64,000 nt of DNA. It comes from Anisakis pegreffii (lineage: Eukaryota > Nematoda > Chromadorea > Rhabditida > Anisakidae). Positions 36,160 to 48,200 of the stretch are shown here, in pieces (positions within the stretch are counted from its first letter, which is position 1; the number at the start of each line of letters is the position of its first letter). Under the pieces are notes generated by a model that ran no database searches, was not told the origin of the DNA, and worked only from the letters and a program-made list of their open reading frames with translations. A program made the position numbers and the translations under genes. The stretch spans positions 1-64,000 of the forward strand of contig JAPYMA010000559.1 in assembly GCA_035041965.1 (NCBI GenBank), given 5' to 3'.

Positions 36160-39100
36160 TCAAAAACAAACCTCAGTTTTTGCTTCCGTTTTCTGTTCGA
36201 TTTTCGGTTTCTTCGCCTCATTCCCATCGGCTGACGTTTCGCTGGTTGTTGCGGATCGTTTGAAGGAATGCTCATTGCGTTTATCGTCACTTTCATTCTC
36301 TCCGTCGTAGAAGTCACCCGCGTCCTCCACTAACGAATCCATTATTGATCCTTCAAGTCAATCATTCAATGAACTAACCAATAAATCCATCTCTTCATCA
36401 ACTCAGCGAATCACCAGACAATATCTCTCTACACCATTTCAATTCTCATACAACTAATTCAATTGTCGACGCTTTGACAACTCGACCAATTTTAATCGCT
36501 TAGTGATTTCTGCTATACCGATAAGCTTTTTTCGGAAATGAACAACTCGGATTTTACACGCAAATGTTAACATTCTCAGTTACTACAAATCATTTCGTCA
36601 CTTTAACAAAAAAGTCTTACAGTCTAAAACTCAACGACGATCAATAACAGTGCATAGCAAGACTACTGAAGGGTGAAATCACAATTTTTATCACATCTGA
36701 TCCATCAATAAATGGTCGTAAATCGCGTTCAAATTCCTTACTGTGTAGACGAACATCCGGATTGGCCAGATCCCGTGCAATCTCTTCGTTATTAATACAC
36801 TTGATGGCATCTTCTGGAATCGGTTGCATCTGAACGCTCGGCGCATGAGCCACGTGCCGGAGATTCTCGATTACGCCCTCTCTGCAACAACGGAATAAAC
36901 AACTCATAACCAAGAGAAGAATCACGCAAAATTATGAGCAGTTCGAGTAACAGATAGAAATTCTTTTGTCCACTTTTAAATCATACTAGCGGAAAAATTT
37001 GAAAACCTGATGGAAAAACAATTCAAACTTACTGAATTTTATGCAGGAATTCAGGTGTATTTTCATTATTTGCATTTGACGGCTCAATATGAAGTCGATA
37101 GTGTGGGCCAAAATATTCAAAGTAGTCGTTGTACGGCAAATCTACAAGAATTTATTTTCGTACCATTTATTCCTCTTTCATGAAGCTATCAAAATGCAAA
37201 TACCCTTCAACATAACATTTCCAAAACACAATAAAATTAACAGATTTCAACACAACATAACAAAAAACATTCACAAACCGTCGGAAATTTCCATGTTAAC
37301 AGCAATCGACGTTTCGTACGTCCAGCATCGTGCCACATTTCTTGGTGTATACCCACCACCGCCCAGCATCATCAACGGTATGTGACGTTCTCGGAAAAAT
37401 CGTGCACATGCGCCGTGACCTAAGTTCAGACGAAACGAATAAACAATCAGCAATTTCAAAACGGAAGTGCTCCGTCAAAAAAAAAATCACTACTGACGAT
37501 TAGTGTCGTAAATATTTCACTACGAAATTTCAAAATTGCCACCTTTCAGAGTCAAATTGAATGTGCCCAGCCGATCACCATTCAGCGAATCCGCACCACA
37601 TTGCAGAACAACGGCTGACGGTTGGAACGTTTCCATTACTTTCGTCATTACCTTGACAATTTCAACCGTTATTATTGCTAATATCAAACATCATCCTTAC
37701 TAATATCACTATACTATACATTGGTCATCACCAACATTCTCTACAAATCTATGATCAAACATATTTGTTATTAAAAAATGTTCAAGCAATTCCCTACCCA
37801 CCTAAAAATGAACAAAAAAATCCAAAAACAAACCGGCACGAAGATACTCTGATACGAATCGTCAGTGATCCCGTCTCTGAGCGGTACGTTCACTGCGTAA
37901 TACTTGCCTCGGCCCGCACCGATATCCTTCAGCTCACCCGTTCCCGGAAAGAAATCGCCGTATTTGTGGAACGATACTGTCATCACTCGATCGGTCGTGT
38001 AGAACGCTTCCTCGACTCCATCACCGTGATGCACATCTATATCCACATACAACACCCTGAACGAAACGAAATGAAACCATAGGCGACCAGTTAAAAACTC
38101 GATGGATGCCACATCTTATAAAACAATCAAAACAATCTCATGTTTGCTAATATAATGCCAACATTAACAACTGCAACGAATTCCAATCAGACTCAACAAC
38201 GCTTCACACTAATTCTAAGATTCAACTATCTGAAAACCAGTCGCTATTCTTAATTGCTTTTCAAAGGCAGGCATACTTAGGCAACAATCACTGAACTGCC
38301 CAACAATTTATCGTTATTACTATTACCTTCACTATTATCCCAACCACTATCACATCGAGTAATTCACATCAGCAAACAATGATATCACACTGACCTTTTA
38401 TGATACTTTAGCAATTCCAAAATGCCCAGTACAATATCATTCGTATAGCAAAAGCCACTCGCTTCGCTCTTTTTCGCATGATGTAATCCACCCATCCAGT
38501 TTATTGCTATATCCGCTTTACGTTTATTCAGTTTTACGGCTGCTGCTAAAAATTTTTCCATCGTTATTTTAAGTTGAAATTGAAATAAACTTTCTTTTCA
38601 GAGCAATTTCACTGGACCAACAAAAATGGTGAATGTATCTGAAAATAAATAGATTACACTAACCCAATGATCCTCCACTTGAAAGTTGGCAAAACTCAAA
38701 CAGTCCATCGAATACAGGGCAATCTTCTCCAACGTTAACTGCAAAATTTCGCCAGTCAATCCTCAGATAAAATAAGTTTAGAACGAATGAATGAATAAAT
38801 AAACGAAACTTTAAAAAAATAAAAATTTAGTCACTCACATTTCAACATCTGCTTATTGAACTGCTTCAAGTTATCCGGATTTGCTGTTCGCAGAAACATC
38901 ATATATTCATGACTATGGAAACGTGTCATCTCATCGAACGATGCTGGGAATGGTCTCTACAAAATTTATACACAATTATCAATTCAGACTTGAAGAACAC
39001 CTTCAAATTATGATTCCAAACAGTCAAACATATCGAACTGAGCCAAAGTAATTTAAGAAAACTCACATAAACTTCAAGATTTCGATATATTCCATAATTC

Positions 39101-39349
39101 AGCAACAAATGATGTGTCATCCGAATCCGATGTGGCTTCATAACGTGACCCTGTCCGTAATAATAATTACCAACATTCGCTGAAAATTCATTCTCATGCT
39201 AAATTACCGTCCGAAAACATTTAAGGTTATAATAATCATAACAGTAATAATCATAATAATAATCATAATCGAATTGCAAAAAACAACTCACAATCATAAT
39301 AATATGCAACACGTCGTTTACCATGCTCCTGAACAGCCGATGTAGGCAT
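36160..39349 (-). CDS. hda-1: Class I histone deacetylase (RPD3/HDAC1 type)
   Basis: Zinc-dependent removal of acetyl groups from histone lysines, in nuclear co-repressor complexes. Eleven exons (minus): 39349-39292, 39179-39067, 38956-38839, 38738-38664, 38545-38395, 38056-37834, 37651-37543, 37419-37279, 37141-37033, 36881-36742, 36329-36160. The total is 1407 nt, 468 aa, all phases agreeing, close to HDAC1 length. Visible active-site residues: His143-His144 in [19 protein letters not shown], metal ligands Asp179 and His181 in [15 protein letters not shown], Asp267 in [14 protein letters not shown], and Tyr306 in [20 protein letters not shown]. The tail is acidic then basic ([26 protein letters not shown]) as in class I enzymes. 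The exon 7 acceptor is AAG. The last junction is the least certain: the frame stays open past the exon 10 donor. Orthology to hda-1 rather than a close paralogue is inferred. Confidence 0.96.
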
Positions 39350-40711
39350 GTTTCTTCAATGACACGTCACTTGATTATTGATAATTTATAAGAGGTGAAA
39401 CACGAATGTACACGAAGCAACTGCTATATTCAATTAGCTCACCAAATTCAAGCACTGAACAATTTTACACTGAAAATGAAAATATTTCAACAACTTCACC
39501 AAATTTACCGGCAGAATATGGCTAACGATTTCAAACAATTACTACAAAAAATTCAAGAAAGCTCTACCCTTTAAGACTCACTAAAAACTTTTCAAGACAC
39601 TAAAAAAGTTCAAGCGAGAAATCACTAAGAAATCAGACTAAATACGGCGCTAATTTCAGAAATCAACAAGCCTCACTTTGGCCAGCACCACCTCCTCACA
39701 TCAACAAGCATTATCAAATAAAAGTAATAATTCCTCGGGTAAAAAAGAGAAACACACACATCATAATTCATTTACACTATTCTTAAACGAAAAAAAGAAA
39801 CCATCAAAAGGTTTCCATCCGCAAAATCCTTTAATACTTCATTCCACCACACCAAACACCACAAACCCAATTTATAAGTCAATACCCGTTCATCAAAATC
39901 TCTCGCATTCACTGAATATCGCATACCCACCCCAATAAATCCAATTCCAAGCAAAGATTCACGTCTCAAAGTCTCAAGATATCACCCAAACTCTAAACAT
40001 CTCTCGACGAACAACTATTCAAAGTTATAACCGAAATCAAATCGTTCAACACGATAAACATTCAAAAACGATATTTCACTAGAAATTAATGGTAATCTAA
40101 TGGATTGTTTGCCTTGATATCATATAAACACATAAAGAGAAGGTAACGCAATGACGCGCATCGTCCTAACCCCCTGTGCCATGGCTATCTCACAATGAGA
40201 TAAAGGCGGATAAATGCGCTCTTACATACACACACATAGAAACATCTAAGACTCAGTGATTAACCTTATAAAACTCTCAATATCCACGTCTCTCTATTAT
40301 CCACATCCACGAGATTTGTCAAAAACATGAAAACTTTCATATTCATCCTAATTCTTACTAAAAGTCCAGTTTATCAGATCTACAACCTATTCAAAAACTG
40401 CTCAAAAAATACTATCAACGACTGGAAATGCTTTCGACAGAGGATTTGACTGACAGAGTTCCAGGTTCCCAATAAGTTCAAGCTGGATTTTCAAACATTC
40501 AATAGGAAAGCTGGATTGTAAACAATGTTCTTCAAATAGAGCAAAATGCTTCTTCGATATGAGACATGTGATCATCGCATTTCCTCCTTGAACAACTCAA
40601 ACAACTTTATTCACGCACTATCCAACAACACCTTATCAAAACAATACAACAACAACATTCCAAACATATTAACAAATGACATTTTTATGTACTAAAATTC
40701 CGACTGATCCA

Positions 40712-41190
40712 ATTCAGTGCTTAATTAAGTGATAAGTAAACAAGTAACAATTTCACGCACAGCTTTCCAATTTTCAACGGATAACATTCAGTTGTAATAA
40801 CCGAGAATTAGGTTTCAACTCAATATTCACAATAGAAGAGAAACAAAACAAATTCATTCACTCATTAAAAAACAAAAAAAAACAAACTAACTCATAAAAT
40901 TCCCGTCCGTATAAAAAATCCGAACAAAAGCAACGACATCAAAAAACGAATCTATCAAAAAATCTCAACATTTTGTCTTCAAATACCAAACAAAAATTTC
41001 GTTTATGATTAACACACACACACAAGCAAGTGACTGATCATTCCATAGATTTCGAATAATTCAAATAAATATTTCGATGAGCTATTGTTTGCTCATAATT
41101 AGTGCTTTAGTAATTGATACGACGGAACAATTTCACGCACCGCTTTCCAACTCTTAACGGGTTACATTCAGCAGTGATAGCCAAAAATTA
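40712..41190. repeat. Direct repeat pair (40712-40810 and 41097-41190)
   Basis: Both contain 'acaatttcacgcac.gctttccaa' followed by 'acggataacattcagttgt' or 'acgggttacattcagcagt', then 'aatta'. The copies are about 380 bp apart and roughly 80 percent alike by eye. They lie in the hda-1 upstream region. Confidence 0.65.
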
Positions 41191-41945
41191 ACTCATGATA
41201 AATTTCGATCAACAAAAAATCCACAACAACAATAATAACTATGAGATCGCTCAATACAAATAATACATCTTCAGATGAACAGATATAACAAGAAACAATG
41301 ATCACATCCATGCGTAATTAATCATTATTTCAATCCTATTGTACCTTGAAGATAATATATGAAATGGAGATATATATCCGAAGACACATTCAACATATAG
41401 TATACATTCCAATTAAGATATCATATCAACGAAATGGTACCAGTGGTTCAACGCTTCTCAAACCTTCTTCCTCATTTGCCATTCCCTTTGCCTCGATAAA
41501 TTCTAACACGACTCACCTCTTCTCCTACTATACAATTTTCTATATGTAATATTTTAATGTACTCTCTAAATTTCACTACTTTCAAATTCTTCTAAGCCCT
41601 TTAGTTTCATAACCAACAGTTCAAGAAGCGCATCTCCAGAACAGTACCTACATTTTACAATAAATCTAATCAATTCATAACGCATTACATCTAACAATTA
41701 ATATTAAGTCACTTCAAACATTCTAATAAATAGCAATTTAACAATATAGAAAATGAGCAATTTCATTCACCATAATATCATTCAAATAAACTAAAAAAAT
41801 CAAAAACAACAATAAATCTATATTTTGACCAAGAATTTCACTTCTTAAAAGATCCTTCTCACTCTCTGTTGAATTATCCCAAAATCAAAAAAATATCACT
41901 GATATACAGATGTCTGATTATACAGTACAATTCAATGAAAAAAAC

Positions 41946-42022
41946 CCTCAAATATTCATAAATATCCTCCGATCACTTTGTGAAAATAAATAAACCACTC
42001 AATCATTTACATATGAAAATGA
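41946..42022. repeat. 77-bp duplicate, copy 1 (partner 42754-42830)
   Basis: Starts 'cctcaaatattcataaatat' and ends 'catatgaaaatga'. It differs from 42754-42830 at only about three positions over 77 bp, so it is the youngest duplication I see in the window. Confidence 0.85.
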
Positions 42023-42289
42023 ACAACACAACAAAAAGGCAAAAACACATAATAATCAATAACAAATGTAACATCCAAAACAACGCAATGAATTCAAAAA
42101 TTAATTTAAAATAGTAACACAATTTCATGAAAAACTGAAAATCTGCACAAAAAAACAGCATGCAGTAACACTCAACAATAAATGAGCAAAACACAGTGTT
42201 CCCAAAAACACAGAAATTCCCAAAAATTCCACAAATCTGAACTAACCCCAAACTCCGAGCAAACAACTCCAGCCAGATTCGATCGCCAC

Positions 42290-45200
42290 TCACCGCTGCA
42301 TATCCCGTATTGCTGATGGTGTATTCAGCGAGTCGCCTGTACTCCACAGGAATGTCTCACCACCGCCAGCACCACCTTGACTGGTGTCTTTCGCTGATCG
42401 CATCGAACCCGAAAATCTAGTCGATGGACTTGCTCTCGTCGGTGATGTCGAGAACAGCTGTGGTGTTTGCATTCGGGATGCATCCGTGAAACTAGTGCTG
42501 CTCAGTGAGGATGTGTTTCCGCCTGGACGTACCAAATGATTCGTCATCGAACGCCATGCTGCATAACCTCAAAATCAAATCCTTCACAAATCTGCTCATT
42601 TCAATTCAAAGTAAAAAACTCAAAATAACTTTCATATTTTCACACAACCCTCCTACGTTTTCCGCCTCGCACAAGTAAACCCCAACAGAAATTACTCTAC
42701 GGCATCAAGACTGAATTCTGGTTGAAACAGAAAAATTCTCTATTCTCCCATATCCTCAAATATTCATAAATATCCTTCGATCACTTTGTGAAAATAACTA
42801 AACCACTCAATCATATACATATGAAAATGATAATTTTTTTCAGAAAATTATACCCCATAAAATACCCCATAAAAACTTCAGTAAATTACTCATCAAAATG
42901 TCAAACACACATTAACATATTCCATATACGAAGAACGATTCTCAAAGACTACTGAACAATTCTCAAAATACCTGGTGTATGCGGTGACCTATCAGATGCA
43001 AATACGCCACTACTGCTCGACTGTGCCGCAAATGTATTGCCAAACAAATAGGGGAAGAGCTGAATACCACTTCGATGTGCTGCAATCATTAACACTATTA
43101 AATAATCTCTCTCACAAACCCAAAACTCTCCCTATTTCCTCATCCACCATCGAACTGCACAATAAAACATTCACAAGTCGAAATTCTTCATAAAAACTGA
43201 TTAAATTTCCTTCCAAATCGTCAGTTTCATGTGCACAACCACCCAACCAAGCTTAAACCCATCATACCCGGATCACACCAATTTCTTTCCTATCAATAGA
43301 CTTGACCTTCATCTGACCAATAAAATCATGTCAAAAGATGTTTCAAAACAAAGGAAACTGAAGCAAAATGAAATCAACCGATTATGACGGCGATCAGTAA
43401 GAGAGTGACTACGACAGTACCAATGATCATCATCGAGTATTCAGCCAATCCAGCCAAATAATCCAGCAGACTTTCAGATGCTGAAAAATTCATGCACATT
43501 AAGACCTGCCCATACTTAGTGTTCACTAAATTTTCTCCAATTCTCACCAAATTCCATCAAAAATTCATCAAAACCATTTCTGAAGACGATTTCTTGAATT
43601 TCAACTCCTAGATCATATTCACCAAAACAAATTCGCTCACATGTAATACATTACGAGGATAAAAGCCCAGCTGGCCTCGCAACGTTGTGTGGAGGCAAAC
43701 GGTTTTTATTTTGAATTAAAATGTTGATTTTCAACCACCGAGTTATGAAACTTTAAATTTTAGGTTCAACTGCCCGAAACTTTTTGCCATATCTAATGGT
43801 TCTCAAGAGTTGCTAAAAATTCGCTTAAAATGGCACAATGAATACTGCAAAATTCGAGGAATTAAATAATAAAAGACGGAATAATGCTCACGAAACTGAC
43901 CATTAATGATCGCTTTCGAAGCATCGCCATGCAGTGTAATTTGCACCGATATCGTTTCCGTCTGTCCGATCATTTTATTCGTCACTGTAATGTTGCACTC
44001 CTTCAAGAATTCACGCCACAGCGTTGCCGAATTCACGTTCAACTGCAACAATTTTAAACAATTACTATTATTTAATGAATTTAATATTGCTACCAAAAAA
44101 AGCTAATCAACGCACAATAACATAAATAACATGATCGGCTGTTATATATGAAAATATAAATGTTCATTTAATATGTTTAGTTATTTTAAACATATTAAAT
44201 GTCATAAATGTTCATTTCTTTAAACTGATCACTATTCATTTAACATTTCAACTGCTTCACGCAACAATTGATAAATGTTTCTAAACTGAACTTATTCAAC
44301 TCTCTAAATGGAGCTTCTTGCTATTCGAAAATATACGAATGCGATAAAGCAAATAACTGAAACTTACTTTAATCTGATACTGCACTGAAGTGGCGCTCGC
44401 ATAGTTCGGTTTTCCAATGAGCAGTATACCTTGTTGACATGCTTCGAATGTGATCGATTTCAGTATCGATTTCGGTGCCGATATTGTTAAGAGAGCTTTT
44501 TGTGAGTGGACGTTATTCAGATGAATTCTCTGCTGATCCACTTCGAAACGTGCGTAGAATACAGTTCGCGCATTTGCTTCCATAACCTGAAAAAAACATC
44601 ATCGCTTATCTATTTGCATACCTCATTGTCATAACAATCAAAAAACAGAGAATTCAAACAAACCTTTGAAGAAGTAATCCACTTCGCGCTAATCAACACA
44701 TTCAATTGATCGTTTTCAATGAGAGCGCTTGATTTACCAAAGAAACCTTCTTCGACAACACACGAATACGACCCTGTAATTATTTCCAAAACTATTTCCA
44801 TGAAAACAAATGATATTCCATCCATCCTTAATCACACAAATGTATACGAATAAACTAAAAAGACCCGAAAAAAGTTTCTTTTGGACTGAAAAATGTTCTC
44901 ACAAAGCGTTTCTCAACTCAATGAATGTTATCTTCATTTAAATAGTGATCCAAATACTGCACTAACCTATCGATGAGACAAAAATGGCGTTCGCCATCAG
45001 AATGCTCGAAGCCGAGATCGCTGCGTCGTTCCCCTCGAATGTGACCATGCACTCAAACGGCGCATGCAAACCGTCTAATTTCTTCAAATCCAATGAGTCG
45101 CATCCTGAATTTTCAATGGTAACTATGCAACTAATGAAAATATGATAACAATAATAATGTTCGTGAACGCATTAACCGTTACAGCCATAAACACAACAAA

Positions 45201-48200
45201 ATGCTAATGAACGATATCATCTGTAACGAAATCGATTCCAAATAAAATTTATATGACACCTGATAAAACTGAACAAGATATCAAACAAACAAAAAAACTC
45301 AAATGAAAACGATTCGCAATTCAACTCAATAACGCACCATGAACATTCGGCACATCACTATTATTGCCAATATGTACTGGAAAGATAAAACGCCGATTTG
45401 GAATGTTCGAAATAACTTTCGGTATTTCACCGAACTGAATCTGATCTGCCGACGTGATTGTTGCCTGAAAATTATGAATAATATCACCTACTGGTAATGT
45501 AAACTCTTGACGTGACACGTTCGCAAACGAATGCAACAACGAACCTCAGTGAATATCGATTGATCAACGTCGACATGTGCCGAAATGACTGCATTCCCTT
45601 GTTGATTCGCCGAGGCGATGCCTCGATCCGAGTCGATAAAATTGAAGTGTCGCATTTGTGTGCTCGATGACGACTCTCGCCATGCTCCGCAAGCAATCAG
45701 CGATTTAAAACACACCAAATCACCGACCAAATAGGTCGTTGACGCTTTCGGTTCAATCATATCATCAACCGCCACTCGCAAATATGTACTCACTGCTGGA
45801 TTTAACTCATCCCATACCTTTAATTTTTTTGGTGACATTATCAACGAGATATCAACATCATGAATATTATAATTATAACAATATATTCACTGAAACGATC
45901 GAAATGTTAATAAAAACGATATCGAAACAAAATCAACCGATAATACGTGAACTGGATGCGACAAATAAGAATGCCGAGGACGGAAGAATGTAATATTGGT
46001 GATATAGTGATATTGGTAATAAAACAGAGGCATAAACTCGCAACGAGCTGCTGGATTTGTTAAATAAATAAATACGTGAACTAACCTTAAGTACCGTTTC
46101 ACCAGTTCTTTTCAAATACACACTCAACAACTGTTTATCTTCATCTAATGTAATCGTTGTCTTATCAAATCTGCAAATTCATCCAATGAACATTCACTAA
46201 AAATCTGAAACACATTCCCCAAATCACACTTTTCGAACCCTTCTCCGTTTTTCACAAACAATTCTTCCGTATCTTACAAAAGCACTCTCCAAATCACAAA
46301 TCACATGAACATTATGCAGTAACTATAGCTGCATTTTCGCAAACTTTCCCATGCAATCAAAGCCTAATATCTACTTCTAACCATACCTATGCGGTCTGAA
46401 TTTAATACGAGCGTTTGTAGCGTGGAATAGACGTCCAGCATGATCGCGGAATGAGACCGCCAATGCGATGCGAAAGCCCAACGGAAGTTGTCCGTTCAGA
46501 ACTGACAATCCGCTACCATACTGTCCGTTGTCTCCGAATGGAATTGCAGTTTCCGATTCCAAATGTACTGAATGCAACGGTACCACCTGCAACACAATCG
46601 AAACTCATTAAAATTTATCATCCACAACGAAATGAAACTTTCGACACCGAATCTCCCTCCTTCACTTCATCCTTATTTCCACTATCCACTTCAATATTTC
46701 ATCAAAATGAATTTCAAAAACTTTTTCAACTAACCAACAATATTACGAAGTTAACATCATTGAAAATTTCACCATTAACCATGAACCGACTAATCATTCA
46801 ACACATAATTCTCTACTTATACGAAATAAAATCTATGATGCATACCGAAATCGGGATGAAAGTAGACTCATTGTGTGGTATACTGATATGCTGCAGTTCA
46901 ACAACCGCATCACCGATCGAGAATGCCTTCAGTACAGCGTTACTGTCCCCGCCGATGGTCAACTGCGAGGCGAATTGCTGTGGTACACGTAGCGCGAAAG
47001 TTCCATCAGCTCTACAAAATTTAAGAATGAGACTTCAAATCATTTCAAACAAAACACTTTCTCAACGCTACTGCTTCACACGAACTTACCAGCATCCTCA
47101 TCAGACAACACTACTAAAAAATCCATTGCTCAGCTAACTTAAAATTTCAAATGCAATTAATTATTAACCAATATAATACTTTCCCGATAGGAAATGGGAT
47201 ACCAACCGATTTGGTTTCAATTGAATTTGAGCGTTTGGTGTGATTCTAATCGAGCGAGGTTGAATTGCTGGTTGCAGAAGTTGTGTGCCTTCCACCACTA
47301 CGACCGTGGCTCGATCCTCATACAAACGAGCGCCTCGATAAAAATGCAATTTTGCGTTCGGCTCGATCTCGACCGATACTCGCAGTTGCACTTGTCCTGG
47401 CTCACGAGCGCTCAGCAACACTTCGAACTGATTCTGCACACTCGTACGAATCGCAGTTGACGTCTGAAATTAATGCTGTGTTGATTGTCTCTATGAGAAG
47501 GAAACAAAAAACATCTCATTTCATTCGCCATCTATTTCATTTCTACCGAAACTAATGCAAACATTGCAAATACAAATTTACACATTGTAAACATTATGTA
47601 GAAGAAACAAATACCATCAAAAATACACACTTTTCTAAATTTATTTCAAATCCCTTCTATCTCCTACGAAAATCAAACTGACAAACAAACCTGGAACGCA
47701 GAGATAATCTGCAACACGGTATGTGTGCCGAGTGTCCACTTCACTCGTAACGGGTATTTGGCACCACCGAATGCGAACGGTGTCTCGTCATCGGCCAGTC
47801 CATCGATTCGTGCCCATGCCAATGTGCCTTGCTCCAGACGATTCGATGACAAACGAATGCGGATACCTCGAAGCGATACGACACGCACAACAACACTCGC
47901 CTTCAAATACGCTTCATTTCATTCAATCGTCACTCTCACTACTTTACTGTAGAGTGCCACTGGGGCCACTTGCTATCGTCCTTTCCATAATGCTAATTAT
48001 ACATTTTCCGCCATTTAGTTCTTAGTCGTCAGCTATCATACTTAGCGATTGTATACAATTTGGACTATTCCATGCAGTATTTATGTTTGTTGCGACCGTG
48101 AACTGACGACATTCACTAATAACCACCGATGGCATTACTCAATAAATCACCGAAAAAGATACCTTTGAAAGGATCGTCTCTCCCATGCTGATCGTTCCTT

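Larger units (their letters stand above)
39350..42289. other. hda-1 upstream region and npp-12 3' flank
   Basis: About 2.9 kb of A-rich DNA. The part near 39350 should hold the hda-1 promoter, and the part near 42290 the npp-12 3' UTR. Open frames such as 39678-39938 (plus) are low-complexity and unsupported. Two duplicated segments are listed separately. Confidence 0.5.

Noticed and set aside
39678..39938. 86-codon plus-strand Ser/Asn/Pro-rich frame upstream of hda-1
   Set aside because: Low-complexity composition of A-rich DNA, with no domain, homology or splice signals.
46451..47137. 228-codon plus-strand frame inside npp-12
   Set aside because: It runs across npp-12 exons and introns on the other strand, shows no family resemblance and has no splice or start context.
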